Shown one piece after another: positions 16,947-27,382 of a DNA stretch of 64,000 nt. Numbering within the stretch: position 1 is the stretch's first letter; every line of letters starts with the position of its first letter. The notes beneath the pieces are model-generated. The model was not told where the DNA came from. It saw only the letters and a list, made by a program, of their open reading frames with translations, and did not search any database. This DNA is from JABCYV01 sp963729325 (GTDB lineage Bacteria; Acidobacteriota; Terriglobia; Terriglobales; Acidobacteriaceae), in the NCBI GenBank assembly GCA_963729325.1, contig CAVSNS010000033.1:248001-312000 (forward strand), written 5' to 3'. Both the position numbers and the translations under genes were made by a program.

Positions 16947-17486
16947 GGTGGAAGTAATTTAGCAGAGAGTCGGCTTCGGACTCGGGACCGCAGACATTTG
17001 CCGGCTGGGGAGTCTATGGCTGTGTTTCCGAGGACTTATGCATGAAGACCGAGGCATGAGATTTTCGGTATCATAAGGCTAACCTGGGACCTACTCGGAC
17101 TGTCCAATGTATTTTGGCTCGGTTCGGGCTGGTATCGAATAGCGGAGGTAGGCGAGCGTAGGCCATGCGATGGGGACCGGTTAATGTTAATGGTCTGTAA
17201 ATTGTCTGAATCCTTGTGGCCTCCTAGTCAATCTGAAAGTCAACCCGTAGGGTAGCTGCGGCGATTCGAAAGGGTAGCCGCTCTCCACCGGTGCTTGGAT
17301 GTGATGATTGCGAGTTAGTTATGATTGACCACTCATCAATGAACGAGGCGACTGTCACGCGCCTGCAGTGAAAAGGCCCTCCTCTCCAGCTACCCTTCTT
17401 GCACTAAATGCTGGTGGATGGCTAATTCCTACCTTCTTGGATGAGATGAAGAAGACGACACTTTTGTACACGGTTTAAGAGGACTC
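16947..17486. other. 540-bp divergent intergenic region
   Basis: It lies between the threonine aldolase (minus) and the RND efflux operon (plus), so it should hold both promoters. I see a short repeated word (GGGTAGC twice near 17250-17277), no ORF with coding character, no clear regulator gene and no palindrome good enough to call an operator. Confidence 0.4.
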
Positions 17487-18609
17487 ATGGCGAAACGGAT
17501 GTTACTGATGTTGGCCCTGGTGGCAGTTGTTGTCGCGGGCCTCGGCTTTGTGAAGTACCGCCAAATACAGGCCGCCTCACAGACCGTCATGCAACCACCT
17601 CCTGAGGCTGTGACTACGATTGTGGCGAAAGAGGAGAAGTGGCCGGCGACTCTCAGCGCTATCGGCAGTGCTGTAGCGGTGCAGGGCGTGACGGTGAGCG
17701 CAGACCTTCCGGGCACGGTAGCTCGGATTGCTTTTGAGTCGGGCCAATCGGTCAAAGAGGGAGACGTGCTGGTGGAGCTCGACACGCGACAGGAGCGAGC
17801 TCAACTAGCCAACGTGGAGGCACAGCGCGACCTGGCTCACATTAATTTTAATCGCACACAAGAGCTCGTAAAACAAGGCGTCATCGCCCAGATGGAGTAT
17901 GACAACGTGGTGGCGCAGCAAAAGGCGACGGAAGCGCAGGTGGGAGAGATCCGCGCTACGATTGCGCGAAAAACCATCCGTGCCCCATTCTCGGGGATCC
18001 TGGGCATCCGCCAGATCAACCTGGGCCAGTACCTGGCGGCGGGTGAGGCCATAGTTTCCCTGCAGTCGCTAAATCCGATTTATGTGAACTTCGGCGTGCC
18101 CCAGCAGGAAGGGGCTAAAGTGACACGTCGGTCGCACGGTTCAGGTTACGAGCAACGACGCCGCTGGAACCGCGTTTACCGGGCGGGTTACGGCCATCGA
18201 CTCGGTGGTGAACGAGTCAACGCGAAACCTTCAGGTACAGGCCACGCTTGCCAATCCTGGAGGCAAATTGCGTCCCGGCATGTTTGTGCAGGTAGAGATG
18301 GTGTTCGGGGCGGATCGTTCGGTTATTGCGCTTCCGACGACTGCCATCAACTATGCGCCGTATGGCGATTCGGTCTACGTCGTTTCCGACCTCAAGGACC
18401 CAGCCGGCAAGACCTACCGCGGGGTGCGCCAGCAGGCCGTCAAGCTTGAAGGCTCACGCGGCGATCAGGTTGCGGTCGTTTCGGGTGTCAAGCCCGGTGA
18501 CGAGGTCGTAAGCTCGGGGGTCTTCAAACTGCGCAATGGCGCGGCCGTGCAAGTTAACAATAAGGTACAGCCAGAGAACAGTCCGGCTCCCAAGCCTGAG
18601 GACAGCTAA
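17487..18609 (+). CDS. RND efflux periplasmic adaptor subunit, one frame break
   Basis: The membrane-fusion partner of the adjacent pump. 17487-18120 gives a membrane anchor (LMLALVAVVVAGLGFV), then the lipoyl-like half ATLSAIGSAVAVQGVTVSADLPGTV is present in part, the helical hairpin (RAQLANVEAQRDLAHINFNR) and the second half RAPFSGILGIRQINLGQY. One surplus base near 18130 shifts the frame to VQVTSNDAAGTAFTGRV, QATLANPGGKLRPGMFVQVE and the beta-barrel/MP domain to 18609. Reassembled about 373 residues, normal. The stop TAA is directly followed by the pump ATG, so the two are co-translated. No outer-membrane channel gene is nearby, so a TolC-like partner must be encoded elsewhere. Confidence 0.9.
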
Positions 18610-21600
18610 ATGAGATTTACTGATCTCTTCATTAAGCGGCCGGTCCTCGCCATCGTCGTCAATCTGGTGATCCTGATTGCCGGCCTGCAGTCCATCCGTT
18701 CGCTGAGCGTGCGGCAGTATCCGCGCAGCGATATCGCGATCGTGCAGGTTACGACGGTTTACGTGGGCGCCAACGCCGACCTGGTTCGCGGCTTTATCAC
18801 TACACCGCTGGAGCGCGTGATTGCCAGCGCCGATGGCATCGACTACATGGAGTCATCGAGCGCCCAGGGCCTCAGCACGATCACCGTGCACCTGAAGCTC
18901 AATTACGACACCAACGCGGCGCTCACGCAGATCCAGGCAAAGCTGGCACAAGTCCGCAATGACCTGCCTCCGGAATCGCAAGCGCCGGTCATCGACCTGC
19001 AAACCGCGGACAACGAGTTTGCCGCGCTGTACCTGGGTTTTTCTTCGGCGAATCTCGATGAAAACCAGATAACTGACTATCTGACGCGGGTAGTCCAACC
19101 GAAGTTAAGCTCCATCAGCGGAGTACAGCGCGCTGACATTCTGGGCGACCGCACTTTCGCCATGCGAATCTGGCTTAAGCCGGACAAGATGGCGGCGCTC
19201 GGTATTTCAGCTTCCTCAGTACGAGATGCGTTGGCAAAGAACAATCACCTTTCGGCACTGGGCCAGACAAAGGGCTCCATGGTGTCAGTGAACCTGATCG
19301 CCAACACCGATCTGCGGACGGCGGACGACTTCAAACAGATGGTGGTCAAGGAGGATAAGGGAGTCGTCGTTCGCTTAGGTGAGATAGCTGACGTCGTGCT
19401 TGGCGCCCAGAATTACGACCAGGATGTGCGCTTCAACGGCGAGACGGCGACGTTCATGGGGATTTGGGTGCTCCCTACCGCCAACTCCCTCGAGGTCATA
19501 AAGAACGTCCGCGCAGCCATGCCGGATATCCAGTCACAATTGCCTCCAGGCATGAAGGCGGGCGTCCCCTACGATTCGACGGCTTACATCCAGGACGCTA
19601 TCAATGAAGTGCTCCACACGCTTAGCGAGACGCTGCTGATCGTCATCGTCGTCATCTTCTTGTTCCTCGGCTCATTCCGCTCGGTGTTGATCCCGGTGGT
19701 CGCTATTCCGATTTCGTTGATTGGCGCCGTATTCCTGATGCTGGCGTTTGGATTCACAATCAACCTCCTGACTTTGTTGGCGATCGTTCTCTCGGTCGGA
19801 TTGGTGGTAGACGATGCGATCGTGATGGTAGAGAACGTCGAGCGGCACATTCACATGGGCAAGCCGCCAGTGCGAGCGGCTCTTGATGCCGCCCACGAAT
19901 TGGTCGGCCCGATCATCGCTATGACGATCACGCTGGCTGCGGTGTACGCGCCAGTAGGTATCCAAGGCGGCTTGACCGGCGCGCTTTTCCGCGAGTTCGC
20001 ATTTACTCTTTCCGGGGCGGTGATCGTTTCCGGAGTGGTTGCGCTGACATTGTCGCCAATGATGGGGTCGAAGCTGTTGCGTAGCGGTGCCAGCGAGCGT
20101 GGCTTCGCCGGCTGGGTCAACCGCCGCTTCGAGGGGGTGCGTCGCGCGTATTCACGGACGCTGTCGGGGACGCTCCAGTACAGGCCGGTGGTTTTTGTTC
20201 TCTGGGCACTGGTTGTCCTGTTGATCGTGCCCTTTTATATGTTCTCGCAGCGCGAGCTAGCGCCGGCCGAGGACCAGGGAGTGGTTTTCGGCGTTATCCA
20301 AGCCTCCGCGAACTCCACGATCGATCAGACCAACCTGTTCACGGACCAGGTCTACGACGTCTACCACGCATTCCCCGAGAGTGACAGTATTTTTCAGATC
20401 ACCTCACCGAGCGGTGGCTTTGGAGGAATGGTCACCAAACCCTGGAGCCAGAGGAAAAAGACCGCTCAGCAACTCCTGGTCGAGTCTGTCGGACCATTGT
20501 CGAAAATTCCGGGCATCCGCGTGATCCCATTGACGCCACCGCCACTGCCGGGGGGCGGAAATTTTCCGGTTGAGTTCGTCATCACCTCCGCAGCGGAGCC
20601 CAGGCAGCTCATCGACTTCGCAAACCAGCTGGTGCGGAAGGCGTTCGAGAGTGGCCTCTTCATCTTCGCCGACACTGACCTGAAGTTCGACCAGCCGCAG
20701 TCCGAGGTCGTCTTCGACCGTGACAAGCTCCGTTCTCAAGGCGTGGATCTGACCCAAGCCGGCCAGGATCTCGCGACGATGCTGGGCGGGGACTATATCA
20801 ACCGCTTCAGCATTCAAGGTCGCAGCTACAAGGTCATCCCGCAGATCAAACGCGTGGACCGTTTGACCCCGGATCAGCTGCAAAAGATCTACGTCACCGC
20901 CGCCGGCAACAAGCTCGTTCCGCTGTCAACGTTCGTAACTCTGAAGAACACGACCGAGCCGCGAGATCTGAAGAAATTCCAGCAGCTCAACGCGGTGACG
21001 ATTCAGGGAGTGATCCCGCCGAATGTCCCGCTGGATAAGGCCCTGCGTTTCCTAGAGGACCAGGCCAAGCTGATCCTGCCACAGGGCTTTACGGTTGATT
21101 ACTCAGGGGAATCGCGCCAACTGCGGGTGGAAGGCAGTAAATTCCTCGGGACCTTCTTATTGTCGGCAGTGCTGATCTACCTTGTACTGGCGGCGCAGTT
21201 CGAAAGTTTCCGCGACCCATTCATCATCCTGATGGGGTCGGTACCACTCGCCCTTTCTGGGGCGCTGATGTTTTCCTTCCTGGGACTGACCACACTCAAC
21301 ATCTATAGCGAAGTTGGGCTGATCACACTGGTCGGTCTGGTATCGAAGAATGGGATTCTAATCGTTGAATTCGCCAATAAGCTGCAGGAGAGTGGGAGCG
21401 ACAAACTGCGCGCTGTCATCGAGGCCGCATCGACGCGACTGCGGCCCATTCTCATGACGACTGCGGCCACGGTGATGGGCCACTTCCCTCTTGTGCTGGC
21501 TAAAGGTCCTGGAGCGGGCGCTCGAAACAGCATAGGTATCATGCTGGTCAGTGGCATGATCATTGGAACGCTGTTTACGCTATTTGTTGTGCCCTCGATC

Positions 21601-21696
21601 TACGTGTTGGTAGCGCGGACGCATTCGCGAGAGTCTATCGAGGAAGGCGACGTGGAAAGCGCTGACATGGGTGAGCCAGCCGAGGCTTCCGTTTAG
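18610..21696 (+). CDS. RND-family multidrug efflux pump, HAE1/MexB-like inner-membrane transporter
   Basis: A 1028-residue proton-driven exporter. It starts MRFTDLFIKRPVLAIVVNLV as family members do. It has twelve membrane helices in the standard 1+5 / 1+5 layout, two large periplasmic loops, the proton-relay SVGLVVDDAIVMVENVERH motif (paired Asp on helix 4, near residue 405) and LVGLVSKNGILIVEFAN (helix 10 Lys) near residue 905, and RLRPILMTTAATVMGHFPL after it. All essential relay residues are visible. The frame is intact over 3 kb, unlike many neighbours. Broad substrates (drugs, dyes, detergents) are typical of HAE1; the actual ones cannot be predicted. Confidence 0.95.
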   Translation: MRFTDLFIKRPVLAIVVNLVILIAGLQSIRSLSVRQYPRSDIAIVQVTTVYVGANADLVRGFITTPLERVIASADGIDYMESSSAQGLSTITVHLKLNYDTNAALTQIQAKLAQVRNDLPPESQAPVIDLQTADNEFAALYLGFSSANLDENQITDYLTRVVQPKLSSISGVQRADILGDRTFAMRIWLKPDKMAALGISASSVRDALAKNNHLSALGQTKGSMVSVNLIANTDLRTADDFKQMVVKEDKGVVVRLGEIADVVLGAQNYDQDVRFNGETATFMGIWVLPTANSLEVIKNVRAAMPDIQSQLPPGMKAGVPYDSTAYIQDAINEVLHTLSETLLIVIVVIFLFLGSFRSVLIPVVAIPISLIGAVFLMLAFGFTINLLTLLAIVLSVGLVVDDAIVMVENVERHIHMGKPPVRAALDAAHELVGPIIAMTITLAAVYAPVGIQGGLTGALFREFAFTLSGAVIVSGVVALTLSPMMGSKLLRSGASERGFAGWVNRRFEGVRRAYSRTLSGTLQYRPVVFVLWALVVLLIVPFYMFSQRELAPAEDQGVVFGVIQASANSTIDQTNLFTDQVYDVYHAFPESDSIFQITSPSGGFGGMVTKPWSQRKKTAQQLLVESVGPLSKIPGIRVIPLTPPPLPGGGNFPVEFVITSAAEPRQLIDFANQLVRKAFESGLFIFADTDLKFDQPQSEVVFDRDKLRSQGVDLTQAGQDLATMLGGDYINRFSIQGRSYKVIPQIKRVDRLTPDQLQKIYVTAAGNKLVPLSTFVTLKNTTEPRDLKKFQQLNAVTIQGVIPPNVPLDKALRFLEDQAKLILPQGFTVDYSGESRQLRVEGSKFLGTFLLSAVLIYLVLAAQFESFRDPFIILMGSVPLALSGALMFSFLGLTTLNIYSEVGLITLVGLVSKNGILIVEFANKLQESGSDKLRAVIEAASTRLRPILMTTAATVMGHFPLVLAKGPGAGARNSIGIMLVSGMIIGTLFTLFVVPSIYVLVARTHSRESIEEGDVESADMGEPAEASV

Positions 21697-21784
21697 AAAC
21701 AAGCATCGTGCGAAACAACTGAGTCTGCCCATGAAGCAAACGCCAGGGAGCCGCGCATGCCCGCCGACTGATAGTCTCTACGGC

Positions 21785-22787
21785 ATGAGCCGTGACGTCC
21801 TGATCCTGCGCGAACCGGAAATCCGTTCTTTGCTGGATCCTCATGCTTGCATCGAAGCAATGGAGCGGGCGTTCACTGCTTACTCCACTGGGCAAGCACA
21901 ACTGCCATCCGTAATCCAGCTTGATGTGCCGGAAAACCATGGCGAGATTCACGTCAAGGCCGGCCACGTGCGCGGTTGGCCTTACTATGCGGTCAAAATC
22001 GTCTCCGGATTTCTGGACAATCCAAAGCTGGGTCTCGCCGCAAATGACGGCATGGTCGTCGTGTTCGACGCCAAGACGGGCGCACCGGCCGCGATTCTCC
22101 TCGACAACGGATTCATTACTGATCTTCGGACCGCGGCAGCCGGAGCGGTCGCTGCGAAACACCTGATCGCGCAAAAATGTAGGCACAGTCGCGGTTATCG
22201 GGACCGGCGGACAGGCGCGATATCAGGTGAAAATGCTTGCCCTGGTGAGAGCGCTTGGCGAGGTGCGGGTTTGGGGACGTGATCCCCATAAAGCGCAAGG
22301 GTGTGTGGACGATCTCGGAAAATGCCGCGAGATTCCAGCTTGCCACTTCGCGGTTACCGAATCCGTTCAGGAGACCGTCGCAGCAGCGGACATCATTATC
22401 ACCGTAACTGCCAGTCGTGAACCGCTTCTGCGAGCGAAGTGGTTGAAGCCGGGCGTGACTGTGATCGCGGTCGGTTCCGATGGGCCGGACAAACAGGAAC
22501 TCGACGTGGATGTGCTATTGCGAGCGGACAAGATTGTGGCGGACAGCCTGCCGCAGTGTTTGCATCTGGGTGAAATTCATCACGCCGTCGAATGCGGTGC
22601 TATCAGGAAAGAGAAGGTCCACGCGGAGCTGGGCGAAGTTACTGCGGGCCTCAAGCCCGGACGAACTTCAGATGACGAAATCATCATTTGTGACCTGACC
22701 GGAATAGGAGTGCAAGATGTGGCCGCAGCGGCGTTGGTATTGGAGCGGGCCAAAGCCGCCGGGATTGGGAAGAAGATCGCGCAGTAG
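21785..22787 (+). CDS. Ornithine cyclodeaminase/mu-crystallin family protein, one frame break
   Basis: The family holds NAD(P)-dependent enzymes: ornithine cyclodeaminase, alanine dehydrogenase, ketimine reductase. The start is set at ATG 21785 (MSRDVLILREPEIRSLLDPHACIEAMERAF). The upstream extension overlaps the pump gene and is not family-like. HVKAGHVRGWPYYAVKIVSGF (in part) and LLDNGFITDLRTAAAGAVAAKHL match. Then one surplus A in an A-run near 22175 shifts to GTVAVIGTGGQARYQ, the Rossmann dinucleotide site, and TVTASREPLL, GSDGPDKQELD, EITDLTGIGVQD-like CDLTGIGVQDVAAA. About 333 residues. Which of the family reactions it does is open. Confidence 0.88.
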
Positions 22788-22807
22788 TGTCCCGTTCCTG
22801 TTTCTCT

Positions 22808-22930
22808 TGTCATCCCGAGTGCCGCCCGCGCTGCGCGTTTGCGCGGTAAGGGCGATCGAAGGATCTGCATTTTCTCCCTTTCCTGGGAGAACTGCAGATT
22901 CCTCCCCGCTAAAGCCGGCTCGGAATGACA
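22808..22930. repeat. Terminal-inverted-repeat element of about 123 bp
   Basis: TGTCATCCCGAG (22808-22819) and CTCGGAATGACA (22919-22930) are inverted repeats with 11 of 12 matching. Inside, GGATCTGCA and CTGCAGATTCC form a further inverted pair. There is no ORF. It sits between convergent genes. The shape is that of a MITE or dispersed palindromic repeat; I recall similar 'TGTCATCCCGAG' repeats across many bacterial genomes, including Acidobacteriota, but could not verify. Confidence 0.7.
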
Positions 22931-22977
22931 ACACTAAAGCACAAGAAAATCCGATCAGTGCTCGCTAAAAAGCCCAT

Positions 22978-24159
22978 CTACGCGGCACCGCGACGGGCCG
23001 CGACCGCACGAACTGATCCTTCACGGTTTCCCTTCTTCTGCAGCTCCTTTAGAGTTATGTCCACACGTGCCAGACCTCGCAGTGTGTAGTCAATATCGTA
23101 GCCGTAGCCCACCCGAATGTAGCGGCCGACACCGAAGTGATCTCCCGGAGTAATCAGCACGGAGTGTTCTTTGCGCAACCGGTCAAAGAGCGCGGTGGAA
23201 GAGATCGGGAGCTTATAGCGGAAGAACGCGATTGCGCCTGCAACCGGCGGAATGTAAGTAAAGATGTCGTCGTGGGAATGGATCCAGGACTCCAGTCGCG
23301 GCAGATTGCGGCGGATGATCGTGCGCGTGCGTTCGAGAATTTTCTCGCGGCGTGCTGGCTCCATCACGATACGTGCCAAGCGATCGGACAACATAGTCGG
23401 AGTCAGCGTGGTGTAGTCGTGGTAGGAAGCGAGCTTGGCGATGGTCTTCGGTGGGCCGACAATCCATCCCAGACGCAGGCCTGGCAGTCCAAAAGCCTTG
23501 GAGAGTCCGGAAGTTATCAACAGCTTGTCGTAGCGGCCCCAAAACGTCGGCGTCAGCGGCTCTTTTACTTCCGCGCCGCGATAGATTTCATCTACTAACA
23601 GCCAGGCGTTGGTTTTGCGCGCAACCCGGAGAACCTCGTCCATTTCCTGCTCGTTGAGCACCGCACCTGTGGGATTATTGGGATTGGTGACGACGATCAG
23701 CTTGGTTTTCTTGTTCACCGCCCGGCGAAGGCCATCAACGTCCAGCGCCCAGCGAGGGTTGCCGTTCTCTTCCTTTTCCACAAGATAAAATCCGTTCGTT
23801 TTTGTGGCAAAGGCACGGGACAGGCCCCAGGATTGGAGATAGTTGGGTAGCATGACCGCTGCGTGATCGCCCTTTTCGAGCAAGCCCCACAAGGCGGTGA
23901 AATTGGCCTCCGACCCGCCGTTTGTGACCTGCACATGATCGCGAGTTGCGCCATACCACTCGGCGATGTGCTCACGAAGTTCGTCGGAGCCGTTTGATTC
24001 GGGATACTTCAGTCTAGAAGAGAGAACGGCAGCTGGGTCTGAGCCCTCCAGAATTTCGTTTGCACTCAACGGAAGAACGCCGCTCTCCGACAGGTTGTAC
24101 TCCACTTCATTTTCGTATAAGCACTGCGTTCTTTCCATGCGGAAGAGATCGATGCGCAC
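22978..24159 (-). CDS. Class I/II PLP aminotransferase
   Basis: A 393-residue fold-type I aminotransferase. Motifs: LKYPESNGSDELREHIAEWYG, TNGGSEANFTALWGLL (phosphate clamp), VVTNPNNPTGAVL (Asn contacting PLP), LLVDEIYRG (Asp-x-x-Tyr), ITSGLSKAFGLPGLRLGW (Schiff-base lysine) and PGDHFGVGRYIRVGYG (substrate carboxylate Arg). The amino donor is not evident; the sequence is closer to the aspartate/capreomycidine-type group than to aromatic enzymes by feel only. GTG start at 24159; an internal ATG seven codons in is possible. It is convergent with the cyclodeaminase-family gene, so they are not one operon. Confidence 0.9.
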   Translation of the reverse strand: MRIDLFRMERTQCLYENEVEYNLSESGVLPLSANEILEGSDPAAVLSSRLKYPESNGSDELREHIAEWYGATRDHVQVTNGGSEANFTALWGLLEKGDHAAVMLPNYLQSWGLSRAFATKTNGFYLVEKEENGNPRWALDVDGLRRAVNKKTKLIVVTNPNNPTGAVLNEQEMDEVLRVARKTNAWLLVDEIYRGAEVKEPLTPTFWGRYDKLLITSGLSKAFGLPGLRLGWIVGPPKTIAKLASYHDYTTLTPTMLSDRLARIVMEPARREKILERTRTIIRRNLPRLESWIHSHDDIFTYIPPVAGAIAFFRYKLPISSTALFDRLRKEHSVLITPGDHFGVGRYIRVGYGYDIDYTLRGLARVDITLKELQKKGNREGSVRAVAARRGAA

Positions 24160-25050
24160 GGTTTCCTCCAGCGGGCGATAAAGCCCGAGGCGCCAAATCT
24201 AGCAGAGGAGGGGCTGCGGAGTAAATCGGCGACGACAACGGATTATGACCCAGGATAGCGTCTGTCTGCTTCTCGACTCTCTGCAGTGCCGCACCAAGAA
24301 TCTTTCCCTGGCCGGGTTCTTGCACGAAGGCAATCAGCCGTAAATTCGTGTGATCGATTCTGGGATCGATTTTGATCGCGCACGTCCTGGGCAAAGGTCT
24401 TGCCTTTCTCGACCGTGCCAACTTTTGTCAGGCTTTGTACAACGGCGACGTGAGTCAGGTGCGCGGCCTCTGTTTTCGCCCGCGGCGACTTGGGATTCGG
24501 TGTGATTCAGTGCGATCACGACATAGACTTCCGCTTTTCGGGCCCGCACAGATTCCGGAACGGCATCGGCATCAACGTGAGCCTGAAGCGTGCCGGGATT
24601 CGCCAGCGAGATGGCGGATATGCGGACTGGAATCTTCTCGAGATCGAGATCGCGAGCCTTTTCGATGGCCTGCTTCGCAGAAGGGCCGTTGCTGCCAAGA
24701 AATTCGGTCGTGCCATCGACCACCATTTGCGGTGTGTAAACACTCTTTAGCCCGAGATGATCGGCGTATACGTTCTGGCGATCCGTCAAGGAATGCGAGG
24801 AGTGAGGATCCTTCCAACCGTCGTGGTCCCAATAGTCGACATGTTCGCTGAGCACGATCAACTGCGCGCCGGGAATTGCCTGAGACTGGTCCAACTGTTG
24901 CAGCAGAGCATCCGCCGGAGGGCAACTGGAGCAGCCTTCGGAGGTAAAGAGCTCAATCAGAACCGGGGACGACGGAGCGGTCTGGGCCGCGTTGGTTATC
25001 ATCAACGTTGTCGCGAAGGCAAGAAATAACAGAACCGCCGACCTGATCAT
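24107..25050 (-). pseudogene. DUF1223 thioredoxin-fold secreted protein, C-terminus frameshifted
   Basis: Signal peptide (LLFLAFATTLMITNAAQ), then LIELFTSEGCSSCPPADALL, a CxxC thioredoxin-like site, followed by VLSEHVDYWDHDGWKDP and YTPQMVVDG, the DUF1223 signature. The written frame breaks near 24455 (one surplus base), continues as LTHVAVVQSLTKVGTVEKGKTF, and breaks again near 24380 into IKIDPRIDHTNLRLIAFVQEPGQGK, matching the family's C-terminus. Beyond GAALQRVEK the reading runs on to 24107 into the aminotransferase start, so a third error or a missed stop is likely. About 240-260 residues when repaired. Family function is unknown; the CxxC suggests redox activity in the periplasm. Confidence 0.8.
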
Positions 25051-25182
25051 TCAAACCCCTCTTCTCGGACAACTACGCATTTGGATGTGCTCACCGCCCG
25101 AAAGTTACAACTTGAGCGATTCCTTGCCCGCTAGCCGAGTCCAACTCGATTATCATCTATAATCACAGAAATTCTCACCGCC

Positions 25183-26880
25183 ATGAGCAAATTCCTTTCT
25201 CTGGGCCTGCTTCTTCCTCTATTTGCGTCCGCCCAGACGGCTGCTCCCAAAACGCCCGTGCCCCGTTTTCAGGATGTAGCCCAGCAAGTGGGACTGACCG
25301 TCTCTCATATCTCCACGCCGGAAAAGAAATATATCGTGGAATCCATGAGCGGTGGCGCCGGGCTGATCGACTGCGATAACGACGGCAAGCTCGACATCAT
25401 CACCGTGAACGGATCGACGATTGATCGCTTCCGCCAGGGTGGCGATCTCATGATTACCCTCTATCATCAGGATGCCGATTTCAAGTTCACCGACATTACA
25501 AAGTCTGCCGGACTCACGCGCAAAGGCTGGGGCATGGGCGTAGCAGTCGCTGACTACGACAACGATGGTCTGCCCGACATTTATGTCACGGGCTTTGGCG
25601 GGAATGCGCTTTATCACAATCTGGGCAATTGCAAGTTCGAAGACGTCACCGATAAAGCGGGCGTAGGGGCGGGGGGATTCAGCACGGGCGCGGCCTGGGC
25701 GGATTACGATAAAGACGGACGCGTTGACCTGTTTGTTTCGCGCTATGTTCACTTCGATATCGACAAGCTTCCCGACTTCGGCAGCGACGAAAAGAATTGC
25801 CGCTTCAAGGGGATCCTGGTGCAGTGCGGACCATGGGGCATGATCGGCGAGTCCGATCTTCTGTTTCACAACCGCGGCGACGGGACTTTCGAAGAGGTGT
25901 CCAAAAAGGCCGGTGTGGATGATCCGAATCGATACTACGGATTAGGAGCCATCTGGGGTGATTACGACAACGATGGCTGGCCGGATCTCTACGTGGCCAA
26001 CGACGCCGGCCCCAATTACCTCTATCGCAATAAACACGATGGGACGTTTGAGGAAGTGGGCATGCTCTCCGGGGTCGCGCTCGGCGGCGATGGGCAGATG
26101 CAAGGCTCAATGGGCGTTGATTGGGGTGACTATTTGCACGAAGGCCGGTTGTCAATGTTTGTCACCAACTTCACTGAGCAACCCGACACTTTGTACCGCA
26201 ACTCAGGCAAAGATGGATTCTCTGACGTGACATATCCCGCCAAGTTAGCGCAGCCGACCTACCCTTACGTGGGCTGGGGAACTGCTTTTTTCGACATGGA
26301 TAACGATGGCTGGCTGGATGTTTTCATCGCCAATGGACATGTGTATCCGCAGGTGGATTCCATACCCGGCGGTGCCTCTTACCGCGAACCGCTGCAGCTT
26401 TTCCGCAATAAGCGGGACGGTACCTTCGAAGATGTTTCCAGCGTCCTCTCCGGAATTCCGCCGCACAGTCGTCGGGGTGCGGCATTCGGTGACGTTAATA
26501 ATGACGGAAATATCGACGTGGTGCTGATCAATGTCGGCGAGCCTCCGACGCTGTTGCTCAATCAAGGCGGGAACACCAATCACCGGGTACTGTTCAAGCT
26601 TGTTGGCACGGTGAGCAACAAGATGGCCATTGGGGCGCGGGTGACGGTCAAGGCGGGGAAACTAGTGCAGTTCAGCGAAGTGCGAGCGGGCGGAAGCTAT
26701 CTCTCGCAGAACGATCCACGCTTGCACTTTGGCTTGGGCACAGAAGCTTTCATGAGTGAAGTCGAAGTCAAGTGGCCGAGTGGCAGGATCGAAATGCTGC
26801 GTAATGTCCCTGCGGATTTTATTTATACGGTCATTGAAGGAGAGGGGATCAAGGAAAAGTTGGCGTTGCCCAGAATATGA
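25183..26880 (+). CDS. CRTAC1-type secreted FG-GAP/ASPIC-UnbV protein
   Basis: 565 residues with a short signal peptide (LSLGLLLPLFASAQ). A series of FG-GAP-like beta-propeller repeats carries Asp-rich calcium loops: LIDCDNDGKLDI, VADYDNDGLPDIYV, WADYDKDGRVDLFV, WGDYDNDGWPDLYV, FFDMDNDGWLDVFI and FGDVNNDGNIDVVL. It ends with the ASPIC/UnbV domain (GARVTVKAGKLVQFSEVRAGGSYLSQNDPRLHFGLG in part, then VEVKWPSGRIEML). This architecture is that of CRTAC1-like extracellular proteins, very numerous in Acidobacteriota and Planctomycetes; the biological role is not known. The frame is intact. It is a single gene, divergent from DUF1223. Confidence 0.93.
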   Translation: MSKFLSLGLLLPLFASAQTAAPKTPVPRFQDVAQQVGLTVSHISTPEKKYIVESMSGGAGLIDCDNDGKLDIITVNGSTIDRFRQGGDLMITLYHQDADFKFTDITKSAGLTRKGWGMGVAVADYDNDGLPDIYVTGFGGNALYHNLGNCKFEDVTDKAGVGAGGFSTGAAWADYDKDGRVDLFVSRYVHFDIDKLPDFGSDEKNCRFKGILVQCGPWGMIGESDLLFHNRGDGTFEEVSKKAGVDDPNRYYGLGAIWGDYDNDGWPDLYVANDAGPNYLYRNKHDGTFEEVGMLSGVALGGDGQMQGSMGVDWGDYLHEGRLSMFVTNFTEQPDTLYRNSGKDGFSDVTYPAKLAQPTYPYVGWGTAFFDMDNDGWLDVFIANGHVYPQVDSIPGGASYREPLQLFRNKRDGTFEDVSSVLSGIPPHSRRGAAFGDVNNDGNIDVVLINVGEPPTLLLNQGGNTNHRVLFKLVGTVSNKMAIGARVTVKAGKLVQFSEVRAGGSYLSQNDPRLHFGLGTEAFMSEVEVKWPSGRIEMLRNVPADFIYTVIEGEGIKEKLALPRI

Positions 26881-26992
26881 TGGTCGAATTCTGAACCATC
26901 TCCTGTATGTTCGATTTGTGTGACGGTGGTCCCTAGAAGTTCACAGCCCAGTCTTCATCAGCGAGAAGAGAGTTGAGAAAATCCGGCGTGTA

Positions 26993-27382
26993 ATGCGCCA
27001 ATCCATGCAAGATTCAAGAGTCCCCACGATTTCAGCGGTCCTTCGACAGTTGTGCCCGAGATGCCGCACCGGCAAAATATTTCGCTCATCGATATTTGCA
27101 GGTTTTCCCAAGATGCACGAATGCTGCCCGGTTTGTGGTCTCAAGTTTGAGCGGGAAGCAGGTTATTTTCTGGGCGCCATGTACATCAGCTACGGCTTGG
27201 CCCTGTTTACCATCGTCGGACTCTCCGTACTGCTCTGGATCTGTACCAACTGGTCGCTGCAGAAGACAATCGTCTGGGCTCTTTTGCTGTTCGTGCCGCT
27301 CGCGCCTGTCCTTACTCTCTTTTCCCGCGTGCTGTGGATATACCTCGATCAGGCCATCGATCCGGAAAAGCCGTTGGAGTGA
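26993..27382 (+). CDS. DUF983 family membrane protein
   Basis: 129 residues. A zinc-ribbon-like head (LCPRCRTGKIF ... CCPVCGLKFERE), then two membrane helices (GLALFTIVGLSVLLWICTNW and TIVWALLLFVPLAPVLTLFSRVLWIYLD in part). This is the DUF983 pattern; function is unknown. Two ATGs compete: 26993 and 27005 (MQDSRVPT); neither has a clear ribosome binding site. It follows the CRTAC1 gene by 112 bp in the same direction and may share its transcript. Confidence 0.85.
   Translation: MRQSMQDSRVPTISAVLRQLCPRCRTGKIFRSSIFAGFPKMHECCPVCGLKFEREAGYFLGAMYISYGLALFTIVGLSVLLWICTNWSLQKTIVWALLLFVPLAPVLTLFSRVLWIYLDQAIDPEKPLE

Noticed and set aside
21785..24159. Cyclodeaminase and aminotransferase as one catabolic operon
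   Set aside because: The genes converge and are separated by a repeat element, so they are not co-transcribed.
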